Assembly (NCBI RefSeq): GCF_003987335.1
Contig: NZ_PIPK01000004.1
Span: 124,001 to 188,000, forward strand
DNA from: Aliidiomarina maris
GTDB taxonomy: Bacteria; Pseudomonadota; Gammaproteobacteria; Enterobacterales; Alteromonadaceae
DNA: 64,000 nucleotides
Reading direction: 5' to 3'
Below the pieces are notes generated by a model. The model did not search any database, was not told the DNA's origin, and saw only the letters and a program-made list of their open reading frames with translations. Shown here in pieces: positions 17,983-27,435 of the stretch. A program made the translations under genes and the position numbers. Positions within the stretch are counted from its first letter, which is position 1, and the number at the start of each line of letters is the position of its first letter.

Positions 17983-18011
17983 TTGTCAGGCGTACACATG
18001 TACGCTAAGTT
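17983..18011 (+). promoter_or_regulatory. fabA promoter with FabR-like operator
   Basis: A perfect inverted repeat GCGTACA-CA-TGTACGC lies at 17990-18005, very like the site of FabR, the TetR-type regulator of unsaturated fatty acid genes fabA and fabB. It fills the 17-base spacer between TTGTCA (17983-17988) and a weak -10 TAAGTT (18006-18011). A bound repressor would block polymerase directly. The palindrome is seen; FabR as the ligand is inferred from the motif and the gene. Confidence 0.75.
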
Positions 18012-18041
18012 AGCGCCAGTTTTCTTAACCTTTGGTGCTGA

Positions 18042-18554
18042 ATGAAACAGTCTAGTTATACAAAAGAGGAGCTTTTAGCTTGTAGTCGTGGTGACATGTT
18101 TGGTCCAGGTAACTCGCAACTACCCGCACCTAATATGCTAATGATGGATCGTGTAACCCATATGGACGACGATGGGGGCGACTATGGCAAAGGCTACGTC
18201 GAAGCTGAGTTGGATATTCATTCAGATTTGTGGTTCTTTGATTGCCATTTCCCTGGCGACCCAGTGATGCCTGGTTGTTTGGGCTTAGATGCCATGTGGC
18301 AGTTACTCGGCTTTTTCCTTGCTTGCTCGGGTGGCCCAGGTCGTGGCCGTGCACTTGGTGTGGGTGAAGTGAAATTTACCGGCCAGATTTTACCAACAGC
18401 CAAGAAAGTTACCTACCATATTCATATGAAGCGTGTGATTAAACGTTCTTTATATATGGGTATGGGTGACGGTGAAGTGCGTGTTGATGGCCGCACTATT
18501 TACACTGCGAAAGACCTCAAAGTAGGCCTCTTTACGGATACCAGCAAGTTTTAA
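18042..18554 (+). CDS. fabA: 3-hydroxydecanoyl-ACP dehydratase/isomerase
   Basis: FabA dehydrates 3-hydroxydecanoyl-ACP and isomerises the trans-2 product to cis-3-decenoyl-ACP, the entry to unsaturated fatty acids. The 170-residue product has the full active-site block [15 protein letters not shown] with His69 and, in GLDAMWQ, Asp83. The length is almost the same as E. coli FabA. Seventy bases separate it from lonH, and this gap has its own promoter and FabR-like operator. A terminator follows. Confidence 0.98.
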   Translation: MKQSSYTKEELLACSRGDMFGPGNSQLPAPNMLMMDRVTHMDDDGGDYGKGYVEAELDIHSDLWFFDCHFPGDPVMPGCLGLDAMWQLLGFFLACSGGPGRGRALGVGEVKFTGQILPTAKKVTYHIHMKRVIKRSLYMGMGDGEVRVDGRTIYTAKDLKVGLFTDTSKF

Positions 18555-18585
18555 ACCCAATTGGTAATATCCAGAGTTACAACCA

Positions 18586-18618
18586 ACAAGCCCCACATGA
18601 TGTGGGGCTTGTCTTTAT
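18586..18618 (+). terminator. intrinsic terminator after fabA
   Basis: An eleven-pair perfect stem (CAAGCCCCACA / TGTGGGGCTTG) with a TGA loop lies 32 bases after the fabA stop, followed by TCTTTAT. It could also stop transcripts arriving from rmf on the other strand. Confidence 0.9.
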
Positions 18619-18695
18619 AAGAAATTGATAAGTAGTTAGCTAGATACTTACGGTGTGACCAGCTCTACTAGCAGGCCAACACGGGTGAATTTAAC

Positions 18696-18869
18696 CTAGC
18701 GAAAAAGACCTTCGTTGCGCGCTTCCATCGCATCGCGCCAACCGCCGAGCCACTGAGACCGTGCGTCGCTTTGGGCATACGGGCAATACTCTTTTGAGCG
18801 CCCTCCAATCCCCGCTTTATAACCTTGTGAGTGTGCTCTTTCTAGACGGTCTCTTTTCTGTCTTTTCAT
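18696..18869 (-). CDS. rmf: ribosome modulation factor
   Basis: RMF binds the 30S subunit in stationary phase and drives 70S ribosomes into inactive 100S dimers. The 57-residue basic protein starts MKRQKRDRLERAH and keeps RSKEYCPY and SQWLGGWRDAME, nearly as in E. coli. The frame extends upstream, but the ATG at 18869 has GAGGAAG ahead of it and gives the family length. Its place beside fabA is conserved in enterics. It faces fabA, with a terminator between them. Confidence 0.97.
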   Translation of the reverse strand: MKRQKRDRLERAHSQGYKAGIGGRSKEYCPYAQSDARSQWLGGWRDAMEARNEGLFR

Positions 18870-18969
18870 GGTCACTTCCTCTTTTTTTAGCAACATATTT
18901 TCGAATTGAAAATGAGCGCTTCTCAGCAGGTCATAATGTATTGATAATGACATTTAGATGAAAGTTCAA

Positions 18970-19028
18970 TAAAAAAAACGCCCAAATCAGGTGCGCTGTC
19001 GTAAGCGTCTGATTTGGGCGTCCTTTTT
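18970..19028 (-). terminator. strong intrinsic terminator downstream of the DUF3466 gene
   Basis: A thirteen-pair stem (ACGCCCAAATCAG / CTGATTTGGGCGT, 18978-18990 and 19009-19021) surrounds an 18-base loop. Eight T residues follow it on the minus strand and a T run follows on the plus strand, so it can work in both directions. It closes the rlmL-grx-uup-DUF3466 operon before rmf. Confidence 0.9.
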
Positions 19029-19047
19029 TATAGACGAAATAGGCGTA

Positions 19048-20796
19048 TTAAGCGCGTTTCATACGACGTCTGGTAATAAGTAATGCAAACAGCGCCATAA
19101 CACCAGCGACGATTGGGTGCACGCTCGCGCCCTTGCGTTCCACAACGTCTTCACCGGCGCCTTCACCACACGCAGAGCCAGAGCCTGCTTGCAAACGCAC
19201 TGCGCGAAGGCGTGCAGCCACATCATCCTCACCATCTACCGGTATTGCAACGCTCGTGGTTGCAAGCGCGAGGATCTCGCCACGGTCATTGATGTCATAC
19301 GCATCCACAATCCGATAGCCGCTGTTACATGGCAGTAAAGTATTAAGGTCAGTGATTGCGTTACTATCAATATCATACATGAAACCGACTGTACGACGTT
19401 GTTGTGCGATTTCAGCGGTTACTTCTGCCTGACCAACCATTACATTTTGATTATTGACTGCTCTTGGACGCCAAGATGAGGTATTAAAGAATCCGGTTGG
19501 ATATACCATCTCCGGCGAGTCACTGTTCAAATCAACCCAATATGCGCGTGAGCGAGACGCTGAGCCGGCTGGCAGGATACTGTATCCCACGGCAATGTTA
19601 TTGTCGTTAATCGCTGTAGCTTCACTGGTTTGAGCACGAAACTCTTGCTGCAACGGAATGATGTCACCATCGCGAAAAGCCACTGAGCTGGTCACAGTGA
19701 TATTTGGAAATACCTGACCATTAGCATTGGTAAAGTCTACCACGCGCTGGGCAGTACCCACCGCAATGCCTTGATTATTAATATCAAGTGCACGACTCGG
19801 TAGAGGAATGAGCTGCTCTGTTACATCGTCTTCATCTTCAGGGTTAGTAATCGTGGTTAAGCGTTCAAAACCGCCTAAACGTACAGCTTCAACCGATGCA
19901 TCATCATTTAATTGCCAAAGATGGGCTTGTTCAATAAAGATAGGCGCGCGGTTTGAGCCTTGGGCAACGCTAAGCACTTCATTGGTGTTCCAAAAACGCC
20001 ATACGCAAACATTAAGTTCTTCATTGGCGGCGCTGGCGGCACCCTCTTCTTCCGGTGGTGTTTGGCAAATCACTAACCGAGCATTCAAGTTAACTGAATT
20101 TGCCACAGCTGCGCGGCCGACAATTTGATTGTTTTGGTTAATCGCAAATGCTGAACCAGTCCCGCCTTGGAATACCTCTTCACCTTCGAGGGGATCAGAA
20201 GGTAAAAACGTGACTTCGCCTTCACGATATACAAAAGCACGTGGGTAACTATCACGCATGAAATAACGCACAGGTTCGCCTTCGCGGTCTGTGGTATCGC
20301 GGCGTTGATAGGCTTCGCCCGCAGAGCCAACAATGAATCCAGCATCGTTAATCGCATTGGCGACTACATTGACGGAATCCGTAAATTCATTGGTTTCTGC
20401 ATCTAACTCATCAAAACCAAGTAAAAAACGAGCTGAGCCATCAAAGATATGACTCACTTGAGTCGCTAACTTTTGAACCTCCGGATTACCTGCAAAACCC
20501 TGAGGGTTATTCAACAAGTTACGCACCGAACGGTATTGCGCGTCCGTCAAGTTGTCAAAATCGAGTTCACCGAATACTTCTTGGGTTAACAAGTCATAGC
20601 GGATATTTTGTTGCCAAAGCTCGCGGTTCACAACGACCGCTTCGCCAAGTTCGTTCATACCGCCTGGGAAAGTGACATAGGCGCCAGGTGCTGTGCCTAA
20701 ATCGACCACTTCAAGTGCGTCATTGGCATTTGCAGTGACACTGACAGATGCTGCCACTGCAGCTGCTAGTACGCTTACAGAATACTTCTTTAGCAT
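19048..20796 (-). CDS. DUF3466 exported protein with C-terminal sorting-like tail
   Basis: This is a 582-residue exported protein of the DUF3466 family, whose function is unknown and which often lies next to uup in Vibrio and Shewanella relatives. A signal peptide (about 1-25, ending ANA) is followed by repeated blocks containing AINDAG or INNQGIAVG-like motifs, as in HAF-type beta repeats. The C-terminus ends with a hydrophobic helix and an RRRMKR cluster, like GlyGly-CTERM-type sorting tails, though a clear GlyGly is not seen. A TTG at 20805 would overlap uup by 4 bases; the ATG at 20796 is preferred because it begins the signal peptide. Confidence 0.82.
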   Translation of the reverse strand: MLKKYSVSVLAAAVAASVSVTANANDALEVVDLGTAPGAYVTFPGGMNELGEAVVVNRELWQQNIRYDLLTQEVFGELDFDNLTDAQYRSVRNLLNNPQGFAGNPEVQKLATQVSHIFDGSARFLLGFDELDAETNEFTDSVNVVANAINDAGFIVGSAGEAYQRRDTTDREGEPVRYFMRDSYPRAFVYREGEVTFLPSDPLEGEEVFQGGTGSAFAINQNNQIVGRAAVANSVNLNARLVICQTPPEEEGAASAANEELNVCVWRFWNTNEVLSVAQGSNRAPIFIEQAHLWQLNDDASVEAVRLGGFERLTTITNPEDEDDVTEQLIPLPSRALDINNQGIAVGTAQRVVDFTNANGQVFPNITVTSSVAFRDGDIIPLQQEFRAQTSEATAINDNNIAVGYSILPAGSASRSRAYWVDLNSDSPEMVYPTGFFNTSSWRPRAVNNQNVMVGQAEVTAEIAQQRRTVGFMYDIDSNAITDLNTLLPCNSGYRIVDAYDINDRGEILALATTSVAIPVDGEDDVAARLRAVRLQAGSGSACGEGAGEDVVERKGASVHPIVAGVMALFALLITRRRMKRA

Positions 20797-20801
20797 GCGG
20801 A

Positions 20802-22721
20802 TCAATTACCTTGTTGTTGTTCCAGTTCGTCCCAACGCTCAAGTGCGAGCATGAGCGCTTCTTCAAGTTCGGCCACTCGGGTTAACACTGGTTCTGTATG
20901 TTCATGGGGCTTAGCAAAAAACTCGGCGCTGTTTACTTGCACCTGTAATGTCGCTAGTTCAGCCTCCATCGACTCAATATCTTTAGGCAGCTGCTCAAGC
21001 TCCCGTTGCAGTTTATATGATAACTTTTTCGGACGCTGGGCTGAACCTTTGGGCTCAGACTTCTGATCGCCTGAATTGGTTCCTGCCGGCGTAGGCTTTT
21101 TTATCGCGGCCGACGCTTGTGCGCTTCTATGCTTTAGATAGTGTTGTACATCGGCGTATCCACCGACAATTTCGCTCACTACGCCATCACCTTCGAACAA
21201 TAAAATACTGCTGGCGGTGTTGTCCACAAATTCTCGGTCGTGGCTCACCAACAGTACTGTGCCTTGGTAGTCACTGACTATCTGTTCAAGCAGCTCTAAG
21301 GTATCGACATCGAGATCGTTGGTAGGCTCATCCAGAATCAGCACATTACTTTCTGGCAAGAATAATTTCGCCAATAACGCGCGGTTGCGTTCTCCACCGG
21401 ACAAGGCTTTCACCGGGGTTTGCGATTGGCGTGGTGAAAATAGAAAATCTTGCAAGTAACTCAGAATATGGCGCGGGCGTCCTTGATGAACAACGTCTTG
21501 CTTACCATCACCCACGTTCTCAGCGATTGATTTTTCAGGGTCTAATGCTGCGCGATGCTGGTCAAAATAGGCAACTTTAATATTGGTGCCATATTTCACC
21601 TTGCCGGAATCGGGGTCAAGCTGATGTAAAATAACCTTAATCAGCGTACTTTTACCACAGCCATTCGGCCCTACCAATGCAATTTTATCGCCGCGCTGAA
21701 TGGTCAGGTCTAAATTACGAATAATCGCTTTGTCACCAAAGCTCAGATTGACCTGTTCTCCAGCAAACACAATTTTGCCAGAACGACTGCCTTCACTAAT
21801 GTTGAGTTTGGCGCTGCCAAGTAACTCACGTCGCGCTGCGCGTTGTTTACGCAAATCCTCGAGTGCGCGAACGCGTCCCTCATTGCGTGTGCGCCGGGCT
21901 TTGACGCCTTGACGAATCCAGGCTTCTTCTTGGGCTAACTTCTTGTCAAATTCCGCACGTTGCGTCGCTTCAACTTCCAGCAAATGGGCTTTCTGGCTCA
22001 AGTAAGCATCGTAGTCACCAGGAAAACTGGCAAGCTTGCCGCGATCAAGGTCAACAATTCGGGTCGCCAAATGACGAATAAACGCCCTGTCGTGACTGAT
22101 AAAAATTATCGCACCTTGGAAATCAAGTAGCTGCTGCTCAAGCCACTCTACCATGTCGATGTCCAAGTGGTTGGTTGGCTCGTCCAACAATAATACGTGG
22201 GGCTGCACAACGAGCGCACGCGCTAGTGCAACACGACGCAACCAACCGCCAGACAGCTGTGCTAAGGTCGCTTCTGGGTCTAGCTTTAAGCGCGTCAACA
22301 CTTGGTCAATGGCGGTGCTTAATTGCCAACCGTCACGCGCATCAATGGCTTGCTGTACGGTACCAAATTCGTTGAGTACCGACTCGTCACCTTGCGCTAA
22401 AAGATGGCTTAACTGATGAAAGCGTTTGAGCAGCGCACCGGTTTCTGCCAATCCTTCAGCAACATAATCGTATACGCTGACATCGGCTTGAGCGGGCGGA
22501 TCTTGCGGCAAACGCGCAACGCGTATGCCGCTCATATTCAAAGTACCACCATCGAGCAGTACTTCTTTATCGATCACTTTCATTAAGCTCGATTTGCCAG
22601 CACCGTTACGCCCGACAATACACACCCGCTCGCCATCTTCAATGGCGAAATCGGCGTGGTCTAAAATCGGGTCAGACCCAAAACTTAACTGCGCATCTTT
22701 TAACTGCAATAAGGTGCTCAT
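20802..22721 (-). CDS. uup: ABC-F family ATPase Uup
   Basis: Uup is a soluble ABC-F protein linked to ribosome function and to precise excision of transposons. The 639-residue product has two ABC domains, with Walker A GRNGAGKSS near 37-45 and GPNGCGKST near 350. There are two signature motifs (LSGGWLRR, LSGGERNR) and a charged linker between the domains. A C-terminal coiled coil (about 565-639) matches the Uup DNA/RNA-binding tail. The ATG overlaps the glutaredoxin stop codon (ATGA), so translation is probably coupled. Confidence 0.96.
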   Translation of the reverse strand: MSTLLQLKDAQLSFGSDPILDHADFAIEDGERVCIVGRNGAGKSSLMKVIDKEVLLDGGTLNMSGIRVARLPQDPPAQADVSVYDYVAEGLAETGALLKRFHQLSHLLAQGDESVLNEFGTVQQAIDARDGWQLSTAIDQVLTRLKLDPEATLAQLSGGWLRRVALARALVVQPHVLLLDEPTNHLDIDMVEWLEQQLLDFQGAIIFISHDRAFIRHLATRIVDLDRGKLASFPGDYDAYLSQKAHLLEVEATQRAEFDKKLAQEEAWIRQGVKARRTRNEGRVRALEDLRKQRAARRELLGSAKLNISEGSRSGKIVFAGEQVNLSFGDKAIIRNLDLTIQRGDKIALVGPNGCGKSTLIKVILHQLDPDSGKVKYGTNIKVAYFDQHRAALDPEKSIAENVGDGKQDVVHQGRPRHILSYLQDFLFSPRQSQTPVKALSGGERNRALLAKLFLPESNVLILDEPTNDLDVDTLELLEQIVSDYQGTVLLVSHDREFVDNTASSILLFEGDGVVSEIVGGYADVQHYLKHRSAQASAAIKKPTPAGTNSGDQKSEPKGSAQRPKKLSYKLQRELEQLPKDIESMEAELATLQVQVNSAEFFAKPHEHTEPVLTRVAELEEALMLALERWDELEQQQGN

Positions 22722-22957
22722 GCTTGTAAAAACTCCAGCAAAGTCGCTTGTTCAAACGGCCATTTCAACTCAGCATCGTCCTTGTCTCGGACCAACACGG
22801 GTATCAGCCAACCATATTCTTGCTGCAGCGATGGCTGCTCATCAATATCGACCATATGCAAGTTAATCGGCTCTTCCAGTTCACATTGATGAATCATCAC
22901 CAGTGCTTGCTGACATAAAGGACATGGATGCCGCGTTAACAGGTAAAAATCAGCCAT
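22718..22957 (-). CDS. glutaredoxin family protein (CPLC)
   Basis: This 79-residue thioredoxin-fold protein has a redox motif C-P-L-C at residues 12-15 and an IPVL segment containing the usual cis-proline. It resembles the short glutaredoxin-like DUF836 family, which is frequent between rlmL and uup in this group of bacteria. It overlaps the end of rlmL by 8 bases and the start of uup by 4. The partner or substrate is unknown. Confidence 0.88.
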   Translation of the reverse strand: MADFYLLTRHPCPLCQQALVMIHQCELEEPINLHMVDIDEQPSLQQEYGWLIPVLVRDKDDAELKWPFEQATLLEFLQA

Positions 22958-25088
22958 GGGAAATAAACCAACACTGATGAATATGCTTATTACGCTTAAA
23001 ATCTTCAGGAATCGACCACGCGCTTTTATCCTCGGCCACTAATCCCGCAGCAGTAAGGCCAGCCTGGTCAATCTTAAACTTGCGTTTATTGGTCGAAAAT
23101 ACCAAAGTGCCGCCCGGTGCCAACAAGCTGGCGGCATCCTGCAGTAATGTTAAGTGATCACGCTGCACATCGAAGCTTTGCTCCATGCGCTTTGAATTAG
23201 AGAACGTTGGTGGGTCAAGGAATATCAAGTCCCATTGCTCAGCTTGACTGGCAGCCATATCAGCTAGCCAATTCAAGCAATCCGCCTGAATAAAGTCATG
23301 TTTGGTGATAGTTAAATGATTCAGGCGGAAGTTATCTTTTGCCCAATTCAGGTAGGTGCGCGATAAATCGACGGTCGTGATATGGCTTGCACCACCTAGC
23401 CCGGCATGCACTGACGCCGTGCCTGTATAAGCAAATAAATTCAGCACGCGTTTACCAGCGGCGATGCTTTGAATATGTTTGCGCACGATACGATGGTCTA
23501 AAAACAAGCCCGTATCTAAATAGTCCGACAAGTTAACTTTGAACTTGGCGTTATATTCGCTGACTTCAAACTCTATGGTTTGCTCGTTATCTTGCTTTTC
23601 ATACTGCTCTTTACCTTGCTGGCGTTTACGCTGTTTGACTACCATATGCTGTTCATCGAAGGGTAACACTGCAGGAATGGTCTCGAGAATATGCCAGAAG
23701 CGGTCATCGGCCACACCACCTGGAATGTTGCTAGGTGCAGCATACTCTTGCACGACCAAATAGTCGGCGTAAACATCAATCGCGGCATTGTACTCTGGAA
23801 TATCAGCGTCATATAAACGGTAACAAGAGACACCTTCTTTGCGCGCCCATTTACCAAGCTTCTGGGCGTTTTTACGTAAACGGTTAGCCACGGCATCATC
23901 ATGAGTTTTTGTAAACTCAACTTGAGATTCGTTAATATCAAACAAGGCTAACGTCACCGGTATAGCACCGTTAAACAGTTTGTATTTCTTATCGCTAGTT
24001 AATTTAAGGCGTTTAAGCAGCACCTCTTCTGGTGCCAACAAACCAACCCGCCAGCCTTGGTAATGGGTGCGTAAACGTTGGCCAAGTTGGCGGAACATTA
24101 ATAATACACCTAGCTCGTCCCCAAGGCGTTCGCCATATGGTGGGTTACTGATGATAAGCCCGGACGGCAGCTCACTGGCATCAAACGCTAATGCGTCGGC
24201 ACAGTGAAACTCGAATAAGTGCTCAACTTCCAACACGCTGGCGTTGTGTTTCGCGGCTTGAAGCACTGACGCGTCCATATCCACGGCAACTAAGCGAACC
24301 TGACAGTTTTGACGGCCATGCTCGAAGCGTTCAATAGCTTCTTGCTTAAGGGCTTGCCAAACTTTCTCACGGTGTCCTCGCCAGCCTTCAAAACCCCAAC
24401 GCTCACGCGCTAAGCCGGGCGCTCTATCAGTCAGCACTAAAGCGGCTTCAAGCAGCAAAGTACCTGAACCGGCAAATAAATCGAGTAAGGTTTTATGCTC
24501 GTCCGTTGTTGTTGCGAGCAACTGGGCAATGCCACTACGTTCCACCACTGCTGCAGCTAGGGTTTCACGCAACGGTGCCGCGCCTTTTTCCGCGCGGTAT
24601 CCACGTTTGTGCAGGCTCTCACCACTTAAGTCGAGGTAGAATGACGCATGATCTTTGGCAAGGCGGACATTAATGCGTACGTCGGGCTGGTCTGGGTCGA
24701 CATTTGGGCGACCGTGTTGGTCTTCGCGAAAGCGATCAACCACCCCATCTTTTACCACGCGGGCAGAAAACTGAGTGTGCTTCAGGGATTGGTTCGTGCC
24801 ACGAAAGTCCACAGCAAAGGTGGCGCGGTCACTAAACAAGCTAGGCCAATCGATATCAGTGGCAGCTTGTAACAACTCTTCACGGGTTTGCACTGGTTGT
24901 TTATCAATTTGCAGAAGTACGCGGCTTGCGAGTCTTGACCACAAGCAGACACGATAGCCAACTTGTTGTTCACCACGAAAATAGCACCCTGCCAGCGTTT
25001 GTTTAACGTCACTGGCACCCAGACTTTGCAGTTCTTCGAATAGCAAAGACTCTAAACCTTTAGCGCAGGTAGCGAAATAATTCAGCAT
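22950..25088 (-). CDS. rlmL: bifunctional 23S rRNA methyltransferase RlmKL (m2G2445, m7G2069)
   Basis: The fused enzyme makes m2G2445 (RlmL half) and m7G2069 (RlmK half) in 23S rRNA. The 712-residue protein has an N-terminal THUMP domain (about 45-155). An RlmL methyltransferase domain follows with DLFAGSGTLLLE and the NPPY motif (ISNPPYGERLGDE). The C-terminal RlmK domain has VLNLFAYTGT and DPPTFSNS. Order and length match the gammaproteobacterial fusion. It is the first gene of the operon with the glutaredoxin, uup and DUF3466 genes. Confidence 0.97.
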   Translation of the reverse strand: MLNYFATCAKGLESLLFEELQSLGASDVKQTLAGCYFRGEQQVGYRVCLWSRLASRVLLQIDKQPVQTREELLQAATDIDWPSLFSDRATFAVDFRGTNQSLKHTQFSARVVKDGVVDRFREDQHGRPNVDPDQPDVRINVRLAKDHASFYLDLSGESLHKRGYRAEKGAAPLRETLAAAVVERSGIAQLLATTTDEHKTLLDLFAGSGTLLLEAALVLTDRAPGLARERWGFEGWRGHREKVWQALKQEAIERFEHGRQNCQVRLVAVDMDASVLQAAKHNASVLEVEHLFEFHCADALAFDASELPSGLIISNPPYGERLGDELGVLLMFRQLGQRLRTHYQGWRVGLLAPEEVLLKRLKLTSDKKYKLFNGAIPVTLALFDINESQVEFTKTHDDAVANRLRKNAQKLGKWARKEGVSCYRLYDADIPEYNAAIDVYADYLVVQEYAAPSNIPGGVADDRFWHILETIPAVLPFDEQHMVVKQRKRQQGKEQYEKQDNEQTIEFEVSEYNAKFKVNLSDYLDTGLFLDHRIVRKHIQSIAAGKRVLNLFAYTGTASVHAGLGGASHITTVDLSRTYLNWAKDNFRLNHLTITKHDFIQADCLNWLADMAASQAEQWDLIFLDPPTFSNSKRMEQSFDVQRDHLTLLQDAASLLAPGGTLVFSTNKRKFKIDQAGLTAAGLVAEDKSAWSIPEDFKRNKHIHQCWFISHG

Positions 25089-25165
25089 GTAGATTCTTGA
25101 TTTGAAATGATGCGCCGATTATAGCGAACCATGGGAAAGAAGTTTACCGGGAAAGAGAAAAGAAT

Positions 25166-25242
<77 letters not shown>

Positions 25243-25255
25243 TCCGATGGCGTGA

Positions 25256-25284
25256 ACTATACTGATGCCCTTGATGAAGCGCAA
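25256..25284 (-). promoter_or_regulatory. sigma-70 promoter of the initiator tRNA
   Basis: On the minus strand TTGCGC (25279-25284) and TATAGT (25256-25261) are 17 bases apart. Transcription would begin a few bases before the mature tRNA 5' end at 25242. Spacing and position fit a strong stable-RNA promoter. Confidence 0.85.
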
Positions 25285-25386
25285 GCCCTAAATACGAAAA
25301 CTTGCTAAAATACTGTTTAAGTGATGATTTTCCCAGCAAAGCGACTAAAATCAAAGCAACAATAAGAGAAGTAGACCCAAATTAAG

Positions 25387-26823
25387 ATGATTTCATCCAA
25401 TATATTATTTGTCATTTACCTGGTATTCGTTGTCGGCGTGACCTTGAGGATCATTTTTAAGCGTCAAAGTTTAAGTGCAACGCTGGCTTGGCTACTGATT
25501 ATTTACGTGGTGCCGCTGCTAGGTGCTCTACTCTACTTTATTTTCGGTGAAATTCAGCTCGGTCACCGACGCGCAGAAAAATCAGAGTCAATGCGCGAAC
25601 CTTATATGCGTGATCTAAAACGTCTTACCGAGTCACTACAAAACGAAAATGACACCCTACCCGACTCCCCATTAGCCGTCGCTATTCAACAGTTGTTGCA
25701 TACACGACTTGGTATTGGGGTTCTAAATTATTATGACTTCACGTTAATCGAAGACTCCGACGACATTTTTGATGCCATTATCGCGGACATACGCAATGCC
25801 CGGCGCACTATCTTAATGGAGTTCTACATCTGGCATTCTCAGGGGCGAGTGAATGAAGTTGAACAAGCACTTGTGGCCGCTGCAGAGCGTGGCGTGACGA
25901 TCAAGATCCTTGCTGACGATGCAGGGTCTTGGGGCTTCTTCTTCAGCCAAGGTTATAAACAGCTGCGTGCAGCCGGTATCGAAGTTGTTGATGCATTACC
26001 CGTGTCGCCTTGGCGCTTAGCCTTGCGCCGCGCTGATCTTCGTTTACATCGAAAAGTCGTAGTGATTGACGATGAGATAGCCTACACCGGGTCGATGAAT
26101 ATGGCGGACCCCAAGTTTTTCAATCGTAAAGCCAATGTTGGTGAATGGATTGATGCAATGGTTAGGTTTCGTGGCGCCGCTGCACTTGGGTTAGCCAAAG
26201 TGTTCGCATGGGACTGGGAGGTTGAAACCGAGCAACACTATACCACGCGGCTACACACAGATAAGCATCCCAACCAACAATGGCTGGCAAGTATTCCATC
26301 AGGGCCAGGCTTAGGACATGAAGTCATTACTGAAGTCATGCTGGTATCGATTTATCGGGCAGACAAAGAGATTGTTATCTGCACGCCCTACTTTGTGCCG
26401 CCTGAGCCAATTTTCGAAGCGCTGTTACAGGCACTTGGTCGCGGTGTCAAAGTGACTATCGTGGTGCCACGGCGCAATGATTCACGCTTGGTAAGTTGGG
26501 CAAGTCGAGCTTTCTATGAGGACTTGCTGCAACATGGTGCAGACATTCGTATGTACAACGGCGGCTTGCTACACACCAAAGCGATTATTATTGATGAACA
26601 ACTCGCTTTGTTTGGCAGCGTCAACTTAGACGCGCGTAGTTTGCAGTTAAACTTTGAAATCAGCTTAGCGCTATTTCATCCACAAAGCTGCCGAGCAGTC
26701 TGTGATTTAGTCGCCGGTTACTCAAAGCAAAGTGAATCAATTTGCGCGGAGCGCTGGCACAAACGCTCGATACTGGCGCGTTTGCGTGAGCGTCTGGTAT
26801 TTTTCTTAAGCCCACTGCTGTAA
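25387..26823 (+). CDS. cls: cardiolipin synthase
   Basis: This 478-residue inner membrane enzyme joins two phosphatidylglycerol molecules into cardiolipin and glycerol. Two N-terminal membrane helices (about 3-21 and 33-53) are followed by two phospholipase D domains. Their HxKx4D motifs are HRKVVVIDD (His221, Lys223) and HTKAIIIDE (His396, Lys398). The length matches ClsA-type enzymes. It stands alone on this strand, and its stop is 7 bases from that of the convergent zapC. A second PLD-fold protein occurs at the end of the window. Confidence 0.95.
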   Translation: MISSNILFVIYLVFVVGVTLRIIFKRQSLSATLAWLLIIYVVPLLGALLYFIFGEIQLGHRRAEKSESMREPYMRDLKRLTESLQNENDTLPDSPLAVAIQQLLHTRLGIGVLNYYDFTLIEDSDDIFDAIIADIRNARRTILMEFYIWHSQGRVNEVEQALVAAAERGVTIKILADDAGSWGFFFSQGYKQLRAAGIEVVDALPVSPWRLALRRADLRLHRKVVVIDDEIAYTGSMNMADPKFFNRKANVGEWIDAMVRFRGAAALGLAKVFAWDWEVETEQHYTTRLHTDKHPNQQWLASIPSGPGLGHEVITEVMLVSIYRADKEIVICTPYFVPPEPIFEALLQALGRGVKVTIVVPRRNDSRLVSWASRAFYEDLLQHGADIRMYNGGLLHTKAIIIDEQLALFGSVNLDARSLQLNFEISLALFHPQSCRAVCDLVAGYSKQSESICAERWHKRSILARLRERLVFFLSPLL

Positions 26824-26830
26824 CTTGGGT

Positions 26831-27379
26831 TTAGGCCAAAGATGACCAGTCGGACTGCCAACGCTGAGGCAAGGGGTGATGTGGGCTGGGCTGTGAACGG
26901 TCGTTAATCACCCGAATACATTCGAAGCGCTTCAGCTCCTTGGTGGGCGCCAAACGTAAGTTGTCGTCTAGCAACATGCAGAGCGAAGAGCGTTCGTTTT
27001 GTTCAACAATCAGAAAATCACCGGCTGCTAAACCTGAATCAAGCTTACACAGCATGTGCGTATGAGGCCAAGGCTCAAAAACGTCACCAAAACGAAAATG
27101 CCAGCTTTGTGGCATGCTAGGCTTAAGGAAACGCGCCGCCGCTGTGATATGAATGGCAGCTTGCAATTGCTGGTTGACGCCGAGCGGAGAGTGTTCTTCC
27201 AAATAGTCTCGAGTGCGCTGAAATAGATTGGCGTCTTCGAGATCAAATGCGGCTTGCGCCGGCAAATTCTGCTGCAGAGCGCGGCGGGGATAGCTGATAT
27301 CCAATAGCACGCCATCCATTGCGATTTGCAAAGTCTGGCGTGAAGTATCGAATAGCCACTCCCAATGAATGACTGACAT
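26831..27379 (-). CDS. zapC: cell division protein ZapC
   Basis: ZapC binds FtsZ in the cytosol and promotes filament bundling at the Z-ring. This 182-residue protein has the family's length and general pattern, including an N-terminal WEWLFDTSRQTL-like region and a Trp/His-containing middle. Its place next to pyrD is the same as in E. coli. The family is restricted to gammaproteobacteria. Assignment rests on recognised sequence pattern and synteny. Confidence 0.88.
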   Translation of the reverse strand: MSVIHWEWLFDTSRQTLQIAMDGVLLDISYPRRALQQNLPAQAAFDLEDANLFQRTRDYLEEHSPLGVNQQLQAAIHITAAARFLKPSMPQSWHFRFGDVFEPWPHTHMLCKLDSGLAAGDFLIVEQNERSSLCMLLDDNLRLAPTKELKRFECIRVINDRSQPSPHHPLPQRWQSDWSSLA

Positions 27380-27435
27380 CCTGTCTAACCTGCTTAATAT
27401 TGATGAAAAAGTATACCTTAGCCTAGGTCAAAAGC

